A DNA stretch of 64,000 nt from positions 124,001 through 188,000 of the forward strand of contig NW_025407853.1 of assembly GCF_003324165.1 (NCBI RefSeq), given 5' to 3'. Position numbers and translations under genes: made by a program. A model generated the notes under the pieces. The model did not search any database. It worked only from the letters and a program-made list of their open reading frames with translations, and was not told where the DNA came from. How positions within the stretch are numbered: the first letter of the stretch is position 1; each line of letters starts with the position of its first letter. The DNA comes from Naegleria lovaniensis. Taxonomy: Eukaryota; Heterolobosea; Eutetramitea; Acrasida; Naegleriidae. Of this stretch, positions 32,113 to 43,047 are shown piece by piece.

Positions 32113-33501
32113 TTATTTACCAAGTCTTTCAGTCTTGAAGAATGCTTGCTCAGCATCAAGTCTTGTCTTCTCACCACCTTCTTCCCAAGCCTTCAATTGT
32201 TGTTCGGTCTTGAAGTGAGAGAAGTCACGCTTTTGCTTAGCATTCTTATCAACACCAAATGTAGCTAAGAATGCCCACCATTCGTCCTCAGACATGGCAA
32301 GCTTCTCTTCCTTCTTCTCCTTCTTTTCACCTCCTTCCTTCTTGGCCTCTTCAGCTTGACTCTCAGAGGAAGCTCTCAATGAAGCAACTTCAGATTCCAA
32401 TTCCTTGACACGACGAGCACCATCAACGACACCGTGATACAAGTTTTGTTCTTCTCTCTTCTTGGCTGACATGGTGGCAGACTTGGAAGACATGGATCTG
32501 TATTCTTCTTCTTCAATCTTTGATGTTTCCTTGATAATCCAATCCTTGTTACGGAGCAAGATTTCATCAGGATTCAATCTGGTTGCCTTGAGTTCATTGA
32601 TGTATTCAACATCATAGTCGTCCTCCTCAATTTCTTGAATCAATTGGTCACGTTCTTCTGGGTAGTACTTGTCAATGAACCATGGAGCCATAAATTGTTG
32701 ATACAATCCGTTTTCATCCTTCTTCAAGAGTGGAGTTTCACGGACCAAATCATCTGTTACTTGCCTGATGGATGGAAGAGCTTCAACCATGTCATCTTTC
32801 AATTGCCCAAAAACTGGTCTCATCAATTCCTCAAGCTTGTCTTGAATGGCCTTGATTTCAATGCGTGGACGAGTCTTTTCCATTACCTTTTCCAAATCGC
32901 GTCTGATCTTTTGGGTCGTACCAGGTCCGAGTCTCTTTTCCCAATCTGCCCAATCAATGGTAACTTGTTGTCTTTCGGCTTCTTCTGCCAATTCCAACTT
33001 GAATTGCTTCATCTCCTTGAATTCTCTTTCAAATTGTGGAAGCAAGGTTTTTTCAGTTTCAGTACGTTGGAACAATCTAGCAAATTCAATCCAATCGACC
33101 TCCAAATCACCATCTTCAGATTTTTTATAGAATTTAGGCTCTTGTCCTTGGAGCACTTCTTGTACTTCCTCTCTGGAAAAGTCCAAGGTCTTGCTGATAA
33201 AGTTGATGTATTCCTCATCGTAAAAAACAGGTCTAGCCATTTGTTCTTTCAGTTGAGCCTCGAATTGCTCGTGTGTCATTTCGTGTTTTGATTTGTAGTT
33301 TTTAGTATCTTCATCGGCCAAGAGTTCTTCCAGCTTTCGCATAATATTTTCTGTTGTAATCAAGTCATCGTGATAAATAACTGGATCAGTGTCTGGAAGA
33401 TTGGCAGTGGAAACGCTTCTTGATGAATTGATAAAGATTTGATTCAACAAGGCGCGAGTGTACTTCTTGTTGAGTGTCCGGCTAGCAACTTGACGCAACA
33501 T
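32113..33501 (-). CDS. Mitochondrial protein resembling ATP synthase subunit d, extended
   Basis: This is a 462-residue single-exon protein. The start MLRQVASRTLNKKYTRALL followed by an Arg/Ser-rich stretch is a clear mitochondrial presequence. In the middle, VDWIEFARLFQR, then about 45 helical residues, then VTIDWADWEKRLG reproduces the paired (I/V)DW motifs of ATP synthase subunit d, part of the peripheral stalk. The animal subunit is only about 160 residues; here the helical charged protein is nearly three times longer. Enlarged forms are known from Euglenozoa, the sister group of Heterolobosea within Discoba. The C-terminal third is Lys/Glu-rich (EGGEKKEKKEEK) and then has WWAFLATFGVDKNAKQKRDF. 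Even charge and regular codon use suggest high expression. A different coiled-coil mitochondrial protein is possible. Confidence 0.5.
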   Translation of the reverse strand: MLRQVASRTLNKKYTRALLNQIFINSSRSVSTANLPDTDPVIYHDDLITTENIMRKLEELLADEDTKNYKSKHEMTHEQFEAQLKEQMARPVFYDEEYINFISKTLDFSREEVQEVLQGQEPKFYKKSEDGDLEVDWIEFARLFQRTETEKTLLPQFEREFKEMKQFKLELAEEAERQQVTIDWADWEKRLGPGTTQKIRRDLEKVMEKTRPRIEIKAIQDKLEELMRPVFGQLKDDMVEALPSIRQVTDDLVRETPLLKKDENGLYQQFMAPWFIDKYYPEERDQLIQEIEEDDYDVEYINELKATRLNPDEILLRNKDWIIKETSKIEEEEYRSMSSKSATMSAKKREEQNLYHGVVDGARRVKELESEVASLRASSESQAEEAKKEGGEKKEKKEEKLAMSEDEWWAFLATFGVDKNAKQKRDFSHFKTEQQLKAWEEGGEKTRLDAEQAFFKTERLGK

Positions 33502-33911
33502 GATGATGATGACGATGAAAAAAATTGCCTCGCTTGCGTATTTTTTTTCGGTTGACTCGGCCTTTTACAATGGCGTTGTTGGCGCACTGATTTTGGCTTG
33601 ATTTTGATTTCACGCAAAGGATGACAATTAATTACACATGAAACATACAACGAAAGATTGGAACATAGGTATTGAATTCTGAGGTTTTGACACCACCAAG
33701 CATGGCTCACCTGATAAGGTCTTTGATTTTCAAAATCCTCTTCAAAGAGCTATGAAAATGACATTCGATGACAAATACACACTTTGAAAAAAATTTAAAA
33801 AACAACAACAACATTCCCATTCGTCCCGACACCAGCGTCACAACCACCATAACACTTGGTGACATTGATACACAACAATTGACTTTCACATCAATATAAC
33901 AGCATCACTCA
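33502..33911. other. Divergent intergenic region
   Basis: This 410-bp segment separates the starts of the ATP-synthase-d-like gene (minus) and the MORN gene (plus), so it should contain both promoters. T-runs at about 33538-33548 and A-runs at about 33784-33802 are visible. No other feature is supported. Confidence 0.55.
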
Positions 33912-36775
33912 ATGGGTTACAAACAAAAGAAATACAAAAACGGAGAGGAGTACAATGGAGAGTGGAATAACAATAAGAGACATGGTATGGGTGTCCATCA
34001 ATGGCCCGACAATCGAGTTTATGTAAGTTTATGGTGTTTTAACTTTGTATGTGTTTAAACAACTTTGTATGATGGACCCAAACTCAACTCGTATGGATTT
34101 GTTTGTTGCATTGTCCACAACAAAATTTCTTTGAATCATGACATCTCACATCACTTCCATTTCATGATCACTCTACAATTTGCTCTAAAGGAAGGACAAT
34201 TTAAAGATGATTTAATGCATGGTCACGGAAAATATCAATGGCCTGATAATCGACTCTACGTATGTTATTGCTGAGCGCTCATTGTTGCTGAATGATTGTC
34301 AACAATTAATGGTACACATACGAACAAATTTTGATGATTCATTTATCGTCATATGATGAACCCAACTTGTCACACTGTCATCTCACACACATACTTGATT
34401 AATTTTCGGATTAATACTACATTCCTGTAATCATTCACTCTAAAATAGGAAGGATCATTCGTTCAAGATCACATGACAGGTCGAGGATATTACTTTCAAG
34501 ATAAACGAGATCCCTTACTCGAAGAAATTAGTGGGGAATTTTTGAATGGAGTTTTACATGGTCGAGGAGTTTGTTTTAAAAAGATTATCACCAATAATAT
34601 CACAACTGGATTAATCATAACAGTAGGATATTGTTGGAATCGAGGTACATTACATCACGGATTTGAAATTATTGTCGATACAAATAATATGGTACAATCC
34701 ATCAAACAATTCAAATCAAATTGCAAGTATTCGTTTGATCCTAGAGGAGGAGGCATTGATTATTTTCAAGATGATTCTGGTGGAACAGTTGGTGCAGAAC
34801 AAACACTTCATTCACCAAATGCTGCAACCTCATTGAGATCAGCATCAACCTCACAAGATAAATTGAATGGAACGAACATTTCAAATTCAGTTCCTCTTCT
34901 CAATTTAATGAATATAAGTACGAGTAGTGCCACCACAGCAGATTCCATTTCACCTCGATTCAATACATCGACGACGACAACAACCACAGCAACCACATGT
35001 TCCAATCAACAACCACAACCACAACAACAAGGATCCATCACACCTCGAACACGATCTTCACCTCGAACGCCACGCAATGGTAGCCATCTCATCAAACCTT
35101 CTGGAACGACTGAAATTAAAATTGATCAAATTGAATTTATTGATGCCAGTGAACTCGCTCAAGCCAAAGCAGAACTTTTAGAAAAACAATCCAATTTGGT
35201 GCAAGCATGGAAAGAAAAATTGAACAATGTTCAGGAAAAGATCAAAGCACTCTCGAAACAAAAAGCAAATTTAGAGTCCAAATTGGCAGAGGCAAAGGAA
35301 GAACTCACTTTTTATCACAATAAGGATATTGAAACAGAACAACGACTCTCTCAATACATTACACAACATAAGGAATTATTTGAGGAATATGAAATTGCGA
35401 CCAATTCAAAATTCAAACACTTGAAACTATTATCAGTGAATTGAATGAGAGAAGAGAACGAGATTTAACACTCAAAAATCAAGAATTGGAGAATTTGAGA
35501 AATAGTCTTCACAAAAAAATTGAATCTCTCGAATTGGAATGGAAAGATCGATACAATCGACTCGAATGTCAAGTTGAATTATTGGATGATGATAAAAAGA
35601 TGCAACAACATCAACGAATGGATGACCTCAATAAGAAATCTTCCACAAACATTTATAGAACTAGTGATGAAAATAACACAAAAAGTACGACAGTAGAGGA
35701 GGACATCAAGTCCATGACAACAACATCATCGAATGATGACAACGACGACGACGCACGACTCATATCCAACACTGAGAATCAACACTTGATCAATTCCATT
35801 GCCCTCTCTCCTCATCGACCTGTCACTCGACACCGAAGATCCATCAGTAACATTCATCACGCTCATTTACCATCTTCACTGGTTGAACAACATGCATCAT
35901 CGAGGGATTCTTCACCATCCTCATCGACCTCTCCCATCTCGCATGATCTCAACATGACGAACGGTCAAGCCACAACAACAACAACAACACCAAACACTTC
36001 CTCAACCATTCATAGCCCACCACCAGAAGATGACTTTGATATTGAAACCACTCTGAGAACGACAGCATACAAGACAGCCACCAATGTTGCCAACACTCCA
36101 TCCTATGAAACTGCTCAACAAAAAGAAACTAAGAATATTGGAAGACCTCGTTCCAATTCACAAGATAACTCCTCGGTCACTTCGTCATTGGATATAGTGA
36201 GAGGAACCATTACGGGTTCACAATTATTGTCTGCTTCTTCTAATGCATCGTCATCATCATCATCATCAAATAACCTTAATCAAGCAGCAGGAGACCCAAA
36301 TACTACTAATAGTACCTTGAAAGAATCTCAGTCTGAGAGGACAAATTCATTGAAATCAGAGCAAGATGCTCAAATGTCCAGTTCAGCCCTTTCAAGAGTT
36401 ACAGAGAGCTCTGAACAATCATTCTCCTATCAGTCCCAATCCAATTATCAACAACACCAACAACAACCACCACTCTCTCCTCTACAAAAACATTCATCAT
36501 TGTCGTCCATTCCAAGCAGCAGTTCTTTGACAGCACTTGGAGAAAATTCTACAAAAAGCAAAACTCACCAGACATCGATGGACAAGAATGGATCGATGGG
36601 CAATAACAAGAGCATGCTTCCCAATCAATCGAATTGGATTTCTGCCGACATTCTCTATCAGAAAATTAGAGAAAATCTCAAAAAGACATCCAATTTTGCA
36701 GAATTGGAGAATTCAAGCAAGAGTGTAAATAAGGAACAAATTGATTATCGACAAGTTCTGAAAAAGAAGCATTAA
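33912..36775 (+). CDS. MORN-repeat / coiled-coil protein (three exons, one-base frame break)
   Basis: Exons join(33912..34022,34191..34259,34449..36775) each join in phase 0. Exon 1 codes YKNGEEYNGEWNNNKRHGMG (a MORN repeat), exon 2 EGQFKDDLMHGHGKYQWPDN (a second), and exon 3 begins with further degenerate MORN units (EGSFVQDHMTGRGYYF, EFLNGVLHGRGV). MORN repeats bind acidic phospholipids or scaffold membrane-cytoskeleton junctions. Next come a low-complexity Thr/Gln region, a long coiled coil (from about ELAQAKAELLEKQSN) and a Ser-rich tail. The frame breaks inside the coiled coil at the A4 tract 35408-35411. Restoring one A reads SKIQTLETIISELNERRERD in register and yields about 835 residues. 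The exact heptad continuity argues for a one-base deletion or sequence error rather than two genes. Confidence 0.8.
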
Positions 36776-37249
36776 TTGAAAGTAAAAGAATGTAAATAAA
36801 GAATTTTATTCTATCGAAAGAGAGTTTCAAAGAAGCCAACTTGTTCAACCATTCACTGTCTGAAATATTATTTTAATGCTGCGAAGGCAATGATAGAATT
36901 GCATTCATGTTGTTGAAAGAGAAACAAAAAATCAATATGCCCTGCAGTGCAAAGACTCGAGCAAAGAACAATTAAAAAATTGCGGATTTGTTATGGACTT
37001 GCTGTTTACTCAATAACTCAGTTGTTCTCTCAACAAACAGGAAGCCAGTTGTCATTTAAATTACTATTGGGTCAAGTGTCACAATGGCTGCTCCAATCAC
37101 AGTGTGTCAGACCTGCAATATTAAATAGGACTGTTTGTGGCTGATACAGGATTTCATCAACGTTTGTTCTTTTTGTGACAATTTTCAATCATTAATGTCT
37201 GTTCCCAAAATCACTTGACGAACTTACTTGAGAATACAAATTAATGCCG
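36776..37249. other. Gene-poor segment
   Basis: This stretch lies downstream of the MORN gene. A 65-codon plus-strand ORF at 36947-37144 has no protein character. The sequence next to the kinase relic may be part of that decayed gene, but I cannot demonstrate it. Confidence 0.4.
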
Positions 37250-37925
37250 TTGATGGAGAGAATCCCTTCTCAAACTTACTCGACATACTTGTTCTGGGGA
37301 TGGGAATAAATAATTCTCGAATGGTAATCTTGAAGATTGATGAGTCTCTTTGGTAAGCCAGCAATTAAGGCACGAAACAAAATGTATTGAGGTAAAATGT
37401 ACACCGAATCCTGTTGGATGATGAACAAAGGTTTTCAGGAGTGCTAACTAAGGACACAAGGTCTTTGTCTTTCATCTTGTAAGTGGTTTTTGAGGAGTCT
37501 GACAACGAAGAGAGCTAACAGTATTGGGATTTCAGGCCAATTCCTGGGAAACACCAAGTGCAAACATGTCACTCACATGAGAGAATGTTTGAGCAGTTGA
37601 ATTTGTGGATGTTTCTTTTGAAGAATTAAGAATTGGTGAAAACATAATTTCAGGTGCATAAAGGGAGGACCCTTACAAACTTGTGCATAATAGTCGGACG
37701 TTGTGATGAACATCGGTGGGACCTTGAAAAATTCATTGGACAGCAGGCTTTGTCAATGGGCGAAAAACGGGCTTGATAGGACGTTCTTTAACGTCTTCTT
37801 TGTAACATTCAGTTCCTGCAGTGTTGTGATCACGAGTGAGATGATCTAACGTTTGGGCCAATCCAAAATCACTCAATACGACATCAATGGTTGAGTGTTC
37901 AACATCCATCGATCGTATCAAGATG
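37250..37925 (-). pseudogene. Decayed protein kinase gene (C-lobe relic)
   Basis: Translation of the minus strand from 37925 gives VVLSDFGLAQTLDHLT (DFG motif and activation loop), then AGTECYKEDVKERPIKPV. After in-frame TGA (at 37733) and TAA stops it continues in the same frame with SSLYAPEIMFSPILN (APE motif) and HVSDMFALGVSQ, the D-x-F-x-LG block of kinase subdomain IX, before another stop. Further down, LPFENYLFPSPEQV resembles a later C-lobe helix. Kinase motif order and spacing over about 600 bp with at least three stops is the signature of a pseudogene. I could not find a convincing N-lobe; low-scoring Cys-rich fragments upstream (38300-38900) might be the extracellular part of a receptor-like kinase, which is speculation. 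Confidence 0.6.
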
Positions 37926-39188
37926 CTTTAATGCTTTACATCTCCGCATACGGCATAAGGTAGGTTAGTAAATTTTCCAAAAATTCAAAATCAACCATGA
38001 ACCTTTAAAAACACCTATACCGATGTACAGTTCCAAAGTTGGTACTCAAATACATCAATGTGAAAGATCATATTTCATAAATTTCACAACGATGTCCTTT
38101 ACTATCGAATTGTCATAAATTTAATAATTGATATTAAATTTAATAGAAATGACCAAATCCTCCTCGAGCTATGAATGAATATTGGTTTGGATACTTTTCA
38201 TCCAACTACGTTTCAATTTCAAAGTTCGATTGAACTTCAAATCACACCATTAGACTTCTCCTTAGAGAATATTTCAAGACGTCTAACAAAAACAATTCTT
38301 CTCATTGACTGAATTTGAATGACTGGTTTGTACATATGATAGTTCCAGAGTCTTCCAATGCGAGAATATGAGAACTTGCAGCAGTGGTGGAATTTGAATA
38401 TGGTTGACAAGACTTTTCATTTAGATTCAACGTTGTTGCATAACATGCATCTTCCACTACAACAGGACTCAGAAATGCTTCCGTAGTTTCAGAATTCTCC
38501 TTTGTAGATGGATTGCTTGCTCTTGAGAACTGCAAATGTTCTGCATGTACTATTTGTATTTTCCCAAAAATCGTTAGGCAATTCCGGGCGGACCTGCCTA
38601 AAGCTTTACAAGGCATACACCCTCTCGGTTGGAATTGAGGCAAGAGTTGTTGTGCAATAAAGTACATAAACAAAAGCACTCAAATGATGCATCAAGAAAC
38701 GTTGACGTCTTCCACATTACCACTGTCGGTACTGTCACTGCAACAAGTAGTTGATGGCATTTAGTGCACACAAAGTCATTGTGTGGTTCAACGCAACTCC
38801 CCTTTTGTGTTAGACCCTCGCCAACTCGCCAACAAACTCGCTGGAGCATTTTGGCTCGGGTTAAACCAATGTGTGTCACTCTTAATTTCGTAAAGAAATC
38901 AGCCACAGCGAAATTCAATTTTTTGTAAATTAAAAAAAAATTTACTTAAGCTTTATTTATACACTACTACTCTTATTAATACCATTGGTATTGGTGGCGA
39001 GGCAGTGTCGATAGAGCTCTTGTAAAGCTTTTAATGCGTATTAAGCTTCACGTGTGATCAGGAGTTCCTCCACCTAGTGTCAGAGTCTTTTTCATTAAGC
39101 AAGTACATCTCCCATCCATCACTAGCCATGTCTATCACCCACTTGATTCAATCCCATTCTTGAACACCCTGACGCGCGGTACCCCGGG
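37926..39188. other. Degenerate region between the kinase relic and the transposon
   Basis: Two minus-strand open frames lie here (38302-38679 and 38598-38918), rich in Cys and Ser with segments such as GCMPCKALGRSARNC and SCVEPHNDFVCTKC. They overlap in different frames and neither makes a complete protein. They may be remnants of the gene that carried the decayed kinase. An A/T homopolymer patch occurs at about 38924-38946. No live gene is supported. Confidence 0.4.
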
Positions 39189-39196
39189 TAGTATAG
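39189..39196. repeat. Left target-site duplication of the transposon
   Basis: TAGTATAG immediately precedes the left terminal inverted repeat and is repeated exactly at 43081-43088. Confidence 0.9.
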
Positions 39197-39231
39197 CTGG
39201 CGTTCCCAACTACCACTTCGCTGGTGTAACA
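39197..39231 (+). repeat. Left terminal inverted repeat
   Basis: It starts CTGGCGTTCCCAACT, identical to the complementary strand of the right end at 43066-43080. Similarity then continues with gaps through GTGTAACA, which matches GTGTTACA on the other side. Confidence 0.9.
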
Positions 39232-39300
39232 TTCCTTTATTTGGTTCATTCGGGCTACGTCTCAGTGTTTTTGTTACATTAGCTTTTTGTTGTTCGCCCA

Positions 39301-39345
39301 GCAAAAGCTGCTTTGTCTTTGTTGAAGGACAAAGGCTTCTGCTGG
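39301..39345. repeat. Subterminal hairpin inside the transposon
   Basis: GCAAAAGCTGCTTTGTC and GGACAAAGGCTTCTGC form an imperfect inverted repeat around a short loop, about 100 bp inside the left end. It could be a subterminal transposase-binding or structural element. Confidence 0.5.
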
Positions 39346-39497
39346 AGCTATAATGAATAATAAAACGACTTGAGGTATGTTGTTGTGATTAGAAAAATAC
39401 GGTGTAATTGTGGTCGGAAGAAATAAATAGGTGAACAATTTTAAACGTGTTCCAATTTTTGGACGAACTTTTTTTGTGATGAAAAATGCTTGACATT

Positions 39498-42400
39498 TTA
39501 TTGCATGTCTTGAGACGAAGCCACCACCTGGCTCAGCTGGGAATACGAAACGAGGTTTTTTGTTTTCTTTGCAAATACGTAAAAAGGAGGTGACAACAAC
39601 TGATAATTTCCAACAATCACAGCAATTTGTTTTTGATAAAGCTTGGTGCTGGTTGTTGATGAAAATTGTCCAATTAATTTAAATTTGAATGGATCCGTCT
39701 GATTTGGTGCCACAAATATTTTAAATGAGTTAATTGGTTCAGAATGTCGAGATGCATTTTCATTGTTCTCATTGAAATTGCGAACCTCTACGGTTGCATT
39801 GCTCAAAGAAATATGATTAGTCTTAATTTCAAATTCTACGGGCTTTTTAAGCAAAAATGCCGCAATATGATTTTGAGCATGAATTAATGAGTCGTGTGTT
39901 TGAATAATGGTAAAACTGATGTCGTCGGTTAATGTAAGTCGTTCTGTTAAGTTTGGCAAAACTTCACTTGTTTCAATATGGAAAACAGGAAGTGAAATGT
40001 TGTAGTAATTGGAAATGCTTGTCTCCATGAAATCGGTGGCAAATCCGGCCCTATAGTCATGTCTTGACTGATGGTATGATTGACGGATGGAGTTGACACG
40101 ATGTTGTAAACATCGCAATTGTAAGTCTTTCGCACAAATTAAATCTTGATCTGTAAAACTATAAGAAATGGATGTCACGCTTTCTCTAGCTTGCTTTCTT
40201 TCATTATTAAAGTCAACAAATTGTTTTTCAGTCATTCTCATCAAAATTTGTTGGTTAATTTGACTAGGGGCATCACAATATTTCCTCTTTCTATCGTTAT
40301 TGTATGAAAGATATACACATTCTTTTTTCACTAATTTGATTTTCATGTTTGAGTAACTTCTATGATAGTCCAATACTGTGGTTCTTTTTGAATAATCACG
40401 TGACTCTCCGAAAAATCCTTCAAGAGAACGTGTTCCCAATAAAGACAAATCAAAAACTGCATCTTGTGGAATAATTCTGATCAATTTCTGAATTGTTTTG
40501 ATGTTATGGATAATGATGTTTTTTGTGAGGGTTCCGGATAATGTAAAATTATTATTCTTATTGGAAATAATGACGTCTTGGAAAACGGTATCCCACTCAT
40601 TCAAATAGTCCAAATTTTCCTTAAGAACTTGCAACACTTCGTGCAAATTGTGTGAAGATGTTCCATCATGATTTTTGTCATCGTAAACATGAAATAAATC
40701 ATGTATCGCTTTTAAGTACTTATAGAATCCTAAATATCGATAGTTGGTTCTCTCGTTCAATAATCGTAATTTTTCAAGTAACTGTAAATTGCATACATCA
40801 CGTAATACATCCTCAGATTGATCATCATATTTGATAAACGAGCTCCGTTTAACTATTTTACACCACTCTAAAGGTTGTTGTCTATATATTTCATCGAGTG
40901 TGTTCAATTCAAATCGTTGTAAAATAGAACAAGAAATTTTGGTGACAGCTATGTCTTGATTGCTAAAATTTGCCACACACACTTTACCAATGTTAGTATG
41001 AAGGGTTTCACTCAACAACGTAACACTTAATTCGTTGTCATTGCTGCTATGATAGAAAGAAATGCCTCCAGAGTTAAAATTCCGTGGTTCTTTTTCTTTC
41101 CATTCAAATGAAATTGTGTCTTTGTCATTCACTATGAAGGAAAGTGGTATGTTGGTCGCTTGTGTTCTTTGAATAACAATTTTCATCAAATGGCAACCGT
41201 TTCCGTTGTCGTTGGAAGAAATACAAGCAGAGGAATGGCGTGCAATTTGAAGGTTTGGAGCACCTACTTTAGTGGCAACCGGATATAATTTTGGTCTCCC
41301 ATTAATTGCATTCCTCATGTTTTTGCAATGGTGACTGTAGCAAAAATGATGTAGTTCATTTGGGCTCGATGTGAAATATTTGTAATTAGCAGACCCTGCA
41401 TCTGACACAGTACAGACGATGTTTCGAGTATATGTGTCACGAAATTCAGAAATCGTGTCTCTAATGGTTTGTTCAGTTTCAGTAGTGCATACTTTGAAGT
41501 TTCCAGGAATTCGAACTTCACCGTTAATACTGCAATATAAAGTTTGAACAATTTTTTCAGCTAAAAAACCCTTGGGTGGAAAATTCGGACTCTGAGCTAG
41601 TGCAGTACAATCACTAATCTTCAATGGACCTTCATTGGCACCGTATACAAGCCCAAGCTTGGTATTGATTCCTAAATGCGGTGTTACATCTACTGCATCA
41701 ATTTGAACAAGACCAAAATTTTGATTTTCAATAACCTTCATTTTTTCTACTAGCTTATCAAAGTCATCTTTGTCTAGTTTAGTATTCCCTTCTCCATATG
41801 ATGCGGTGTGAAAATGATGGTCGAGTGTGGATGAACAAGGTAGGACTAAGTTACATCTTTCAGAAGAGGGTTCAAATTCTTGTCCTCGTTTCAACCCTCT
41901 CGCCAATGCTTCATACGCATTGTATCCCATGATAACCAATAAATCTTGAGCAAAACAAAGAACAGATGGGCTCCATCTATGGCCTCTACTGTCTTTGCAA
42001 ATTAATTGTGAAAAAGCATCACGAAGATATGTGAAAAAGAAAGTTCGAGGTACTAATTTGCGACTACCTAACACCTGAAAAAACAATTTTTTCAATTCTT
42101 GAATATCCTCATCAAATATATCACATTCCGAATAATAACTATCATCATCGTTATTTTGTGATTTAAAATCAGCATGGTCTACAAAATTATGAGAGATGGT
42201 GTCGGACTTGGTATTTACAATTGATGAGTGTGTTGGAATAAATTTGTTGTTAATTAGTTGTTGCAGCATGTAATACGGTGCTGTTTGTTCTTTTGTTGAA
42301 TATGACAACGTGATGTAGTCTTCAGCAAAACCATGATCCAGGATTTTATGTAATTCAATAACGCCGACATTTTTTTCTGGTTCGAGTAATTTCATGATGG

Positions 42401-42938
42401 TTGAACTAGAATAACGTTGTGACGTTGTTGAGGTTTGAGGTGGGTCTTCGCAAGCTGTACTTGTTTTGGAGTGTTTACGTTTTTGACGAATTCGCATCAG
42501 CTCGTCATGACACTCTTTCAATTTCAAATAGCCTTGAAAATGTAGTTTGTTGATCCATTCTGATGTTAACTCTTGATTTTGTCTTTGATTTTGAAATTTT
42601 GGGTCAGAGTAAATGTTATAGATAGCACTATCCTCGTCCGGGTCAATGCAATCAGTAACATATTGTGCAATCTTTGTTGAATTGTCAACCTGGAATTTGC
42701 AACAGTATAGAACAAATGGGACTCGTTTGTTGTGTGTGATGAGGTATGAGAAATATAGTTCGAGATGGCGATGGATGGTATTAAAATCCTTGCGATGAAA
42801 TCCACATTGATCAATAATATCTTCTATTAAATGTTCGACATTAATATATTGATGGACTGCGAATAGCATTGTTTTGATGGCAACATGATATTCCGGTCTC
42901 AACAGACCGACAAAGGCGTTTCGTTCATGTTTTAACAT
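39498..42938 (-). CDS. Putative DDE transposase of the transposon (about 1,146 residues)
   Basis: The first ATG in frame is at 42938 (AATAAAAATG context). The frame is open a further 102 bp upstream, to just inside the right TIR, but without an ATG there. A DDE-like triad can be proposed: Asp414 in VQIDAVDVTPHLGINTKLG, Asp513 in IVCTVSDAGSANYKYF, and Glu840 in LLGTRSLEGFFGESR. Between the second Asp and the Glu lies ELHHFCYSHHCKNMRNAIN, like the H-x-x-KN-x-RN block of P-element/THAP9-type transposases, and over 300 residues of insertion, as those and hAT enzymes have. A basic patch (RIRQKRKHSK, about residue 150) may be a nuclear signal. I see no THAP or BED zinc finger at the N-terminus. The last 180 residues are strand-rich (IETSEVLPNLTERLTLT, VEFEIKTNHISLSNATVEV) and may be an extra beta domain. 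It is intact, so possibly active. Confidence 0.75.
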   Translation of the reverse strand: MLKHERNAFVGLLRPEYHVAIKTMLFAVHQYINVEHLIEDIIDQCGFHRKDFNTIHRHLELYFSYLITHNKRVPFVLYCCKFQVDNSTKIAQYVTDCIDPDEDSAIYNIYSDPKFQNQRQNQELTSEWINKLHFQGYLKLKECHDELMRIRQKRKHSKTSTACEDPPQTSTTSQRYSSSTIMKLLEPEKNVGVIELHKILDHGFAEDYITLSYSTKEQTAPYYMLQQLINNKFIPTHSSIVNTKSDTISHNFVDHADFKSQNNDDDSYYSECDIFDEDIQELKKLFFQVLGSRKLVPRTFFFTYLRDAFSQLICKDSRGHRWSPSVLCFAQDLLVIMGYNAYEALARGLKRGQEFEPSSERCNLVLPCSSTLDHHFHTASYGEGNTKLDKDDFDKLVEKMKVIENQNFGLVQIDAVDVTPHLGINTKLGLVYGANEGPLKISDCTALAQSPNFPPKGFLAEKIVQTLYCSINGEVRIPGNFKVCTTETEQTIRDTISEFRDTYTRNIVCTVSDAGSANYKYFTSSPNELHHFCYSHHCKNMRNAINGRPKLYPVATKVGAPNLQIARHSSACISSNDNGNGCHLMKIVIQRTQATNIPLSFIVNDKDTISFEWKEKEPRNFNSGGISFYHSSNDNELSVTLLSETLHTNIGKVCVANFSNQDIAVTKISCSILQRFELNTLDEIYRQQPLEWCKIVKRSSFIKYDDQSEDVLRDVCNLQLLEKLRLLNERTNYRYLGFYKYLKAIHDLFHVYDDKNHDGTSSHNLHEVLQVLKENLDYLNEWDTVFQDVIISNKNNNFTLSGTLTKNIIIHNIKTIQKLIRIIPQDAVFDLSLLGTRSLEGFFGESRDYSKRTTVLDYHRSYSNMKIKLVKKECVYLSYNNDRKRKYCDAPSQINQQILMRMTEKQFVDFNNERKQARESVTSISYSFTDQDLICAKDLQLRCLQHRVNSIRQSYHQSRHDYRAGFATDFMETSISNYYNISLPVFHIETSEVLPNLTERLTLTDDISFTIIQTHDSLIHAQNHIAAFLLKKPVEFEIKTNHISLSNATVEVRNFNENNENASRHSEPINSFKIFVAPNQTDPFKFKLIGQFSSTTSTKLYQKQIAVIVGNYQLLSPPFYVFAKKTKNLVSYSQLSQVVASSQDMQ

Positions 42939-43047
42939 TTTTATTGAAAAAACCTCCAGCAAACACCAGAACAAAACTTCGACAGCCTGCTCGACCTTTT
43001 TTAAAATGGTTAGGATTCTAAAAAATAAAGTGCTTTCCAAATGCTAT

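Noticed and set aside
36947-37144. 65-codon plus-strand ORF in the gene-poor region
   Set aside because: Composition is random-like and it has no support from any motif.
39122-39304. Minus-strand ORF across the transposon left end
   Set aside because: It crosses the target-site duplication and terminal repeat, so it is created by the insertion and cannot be an ancestral gene.
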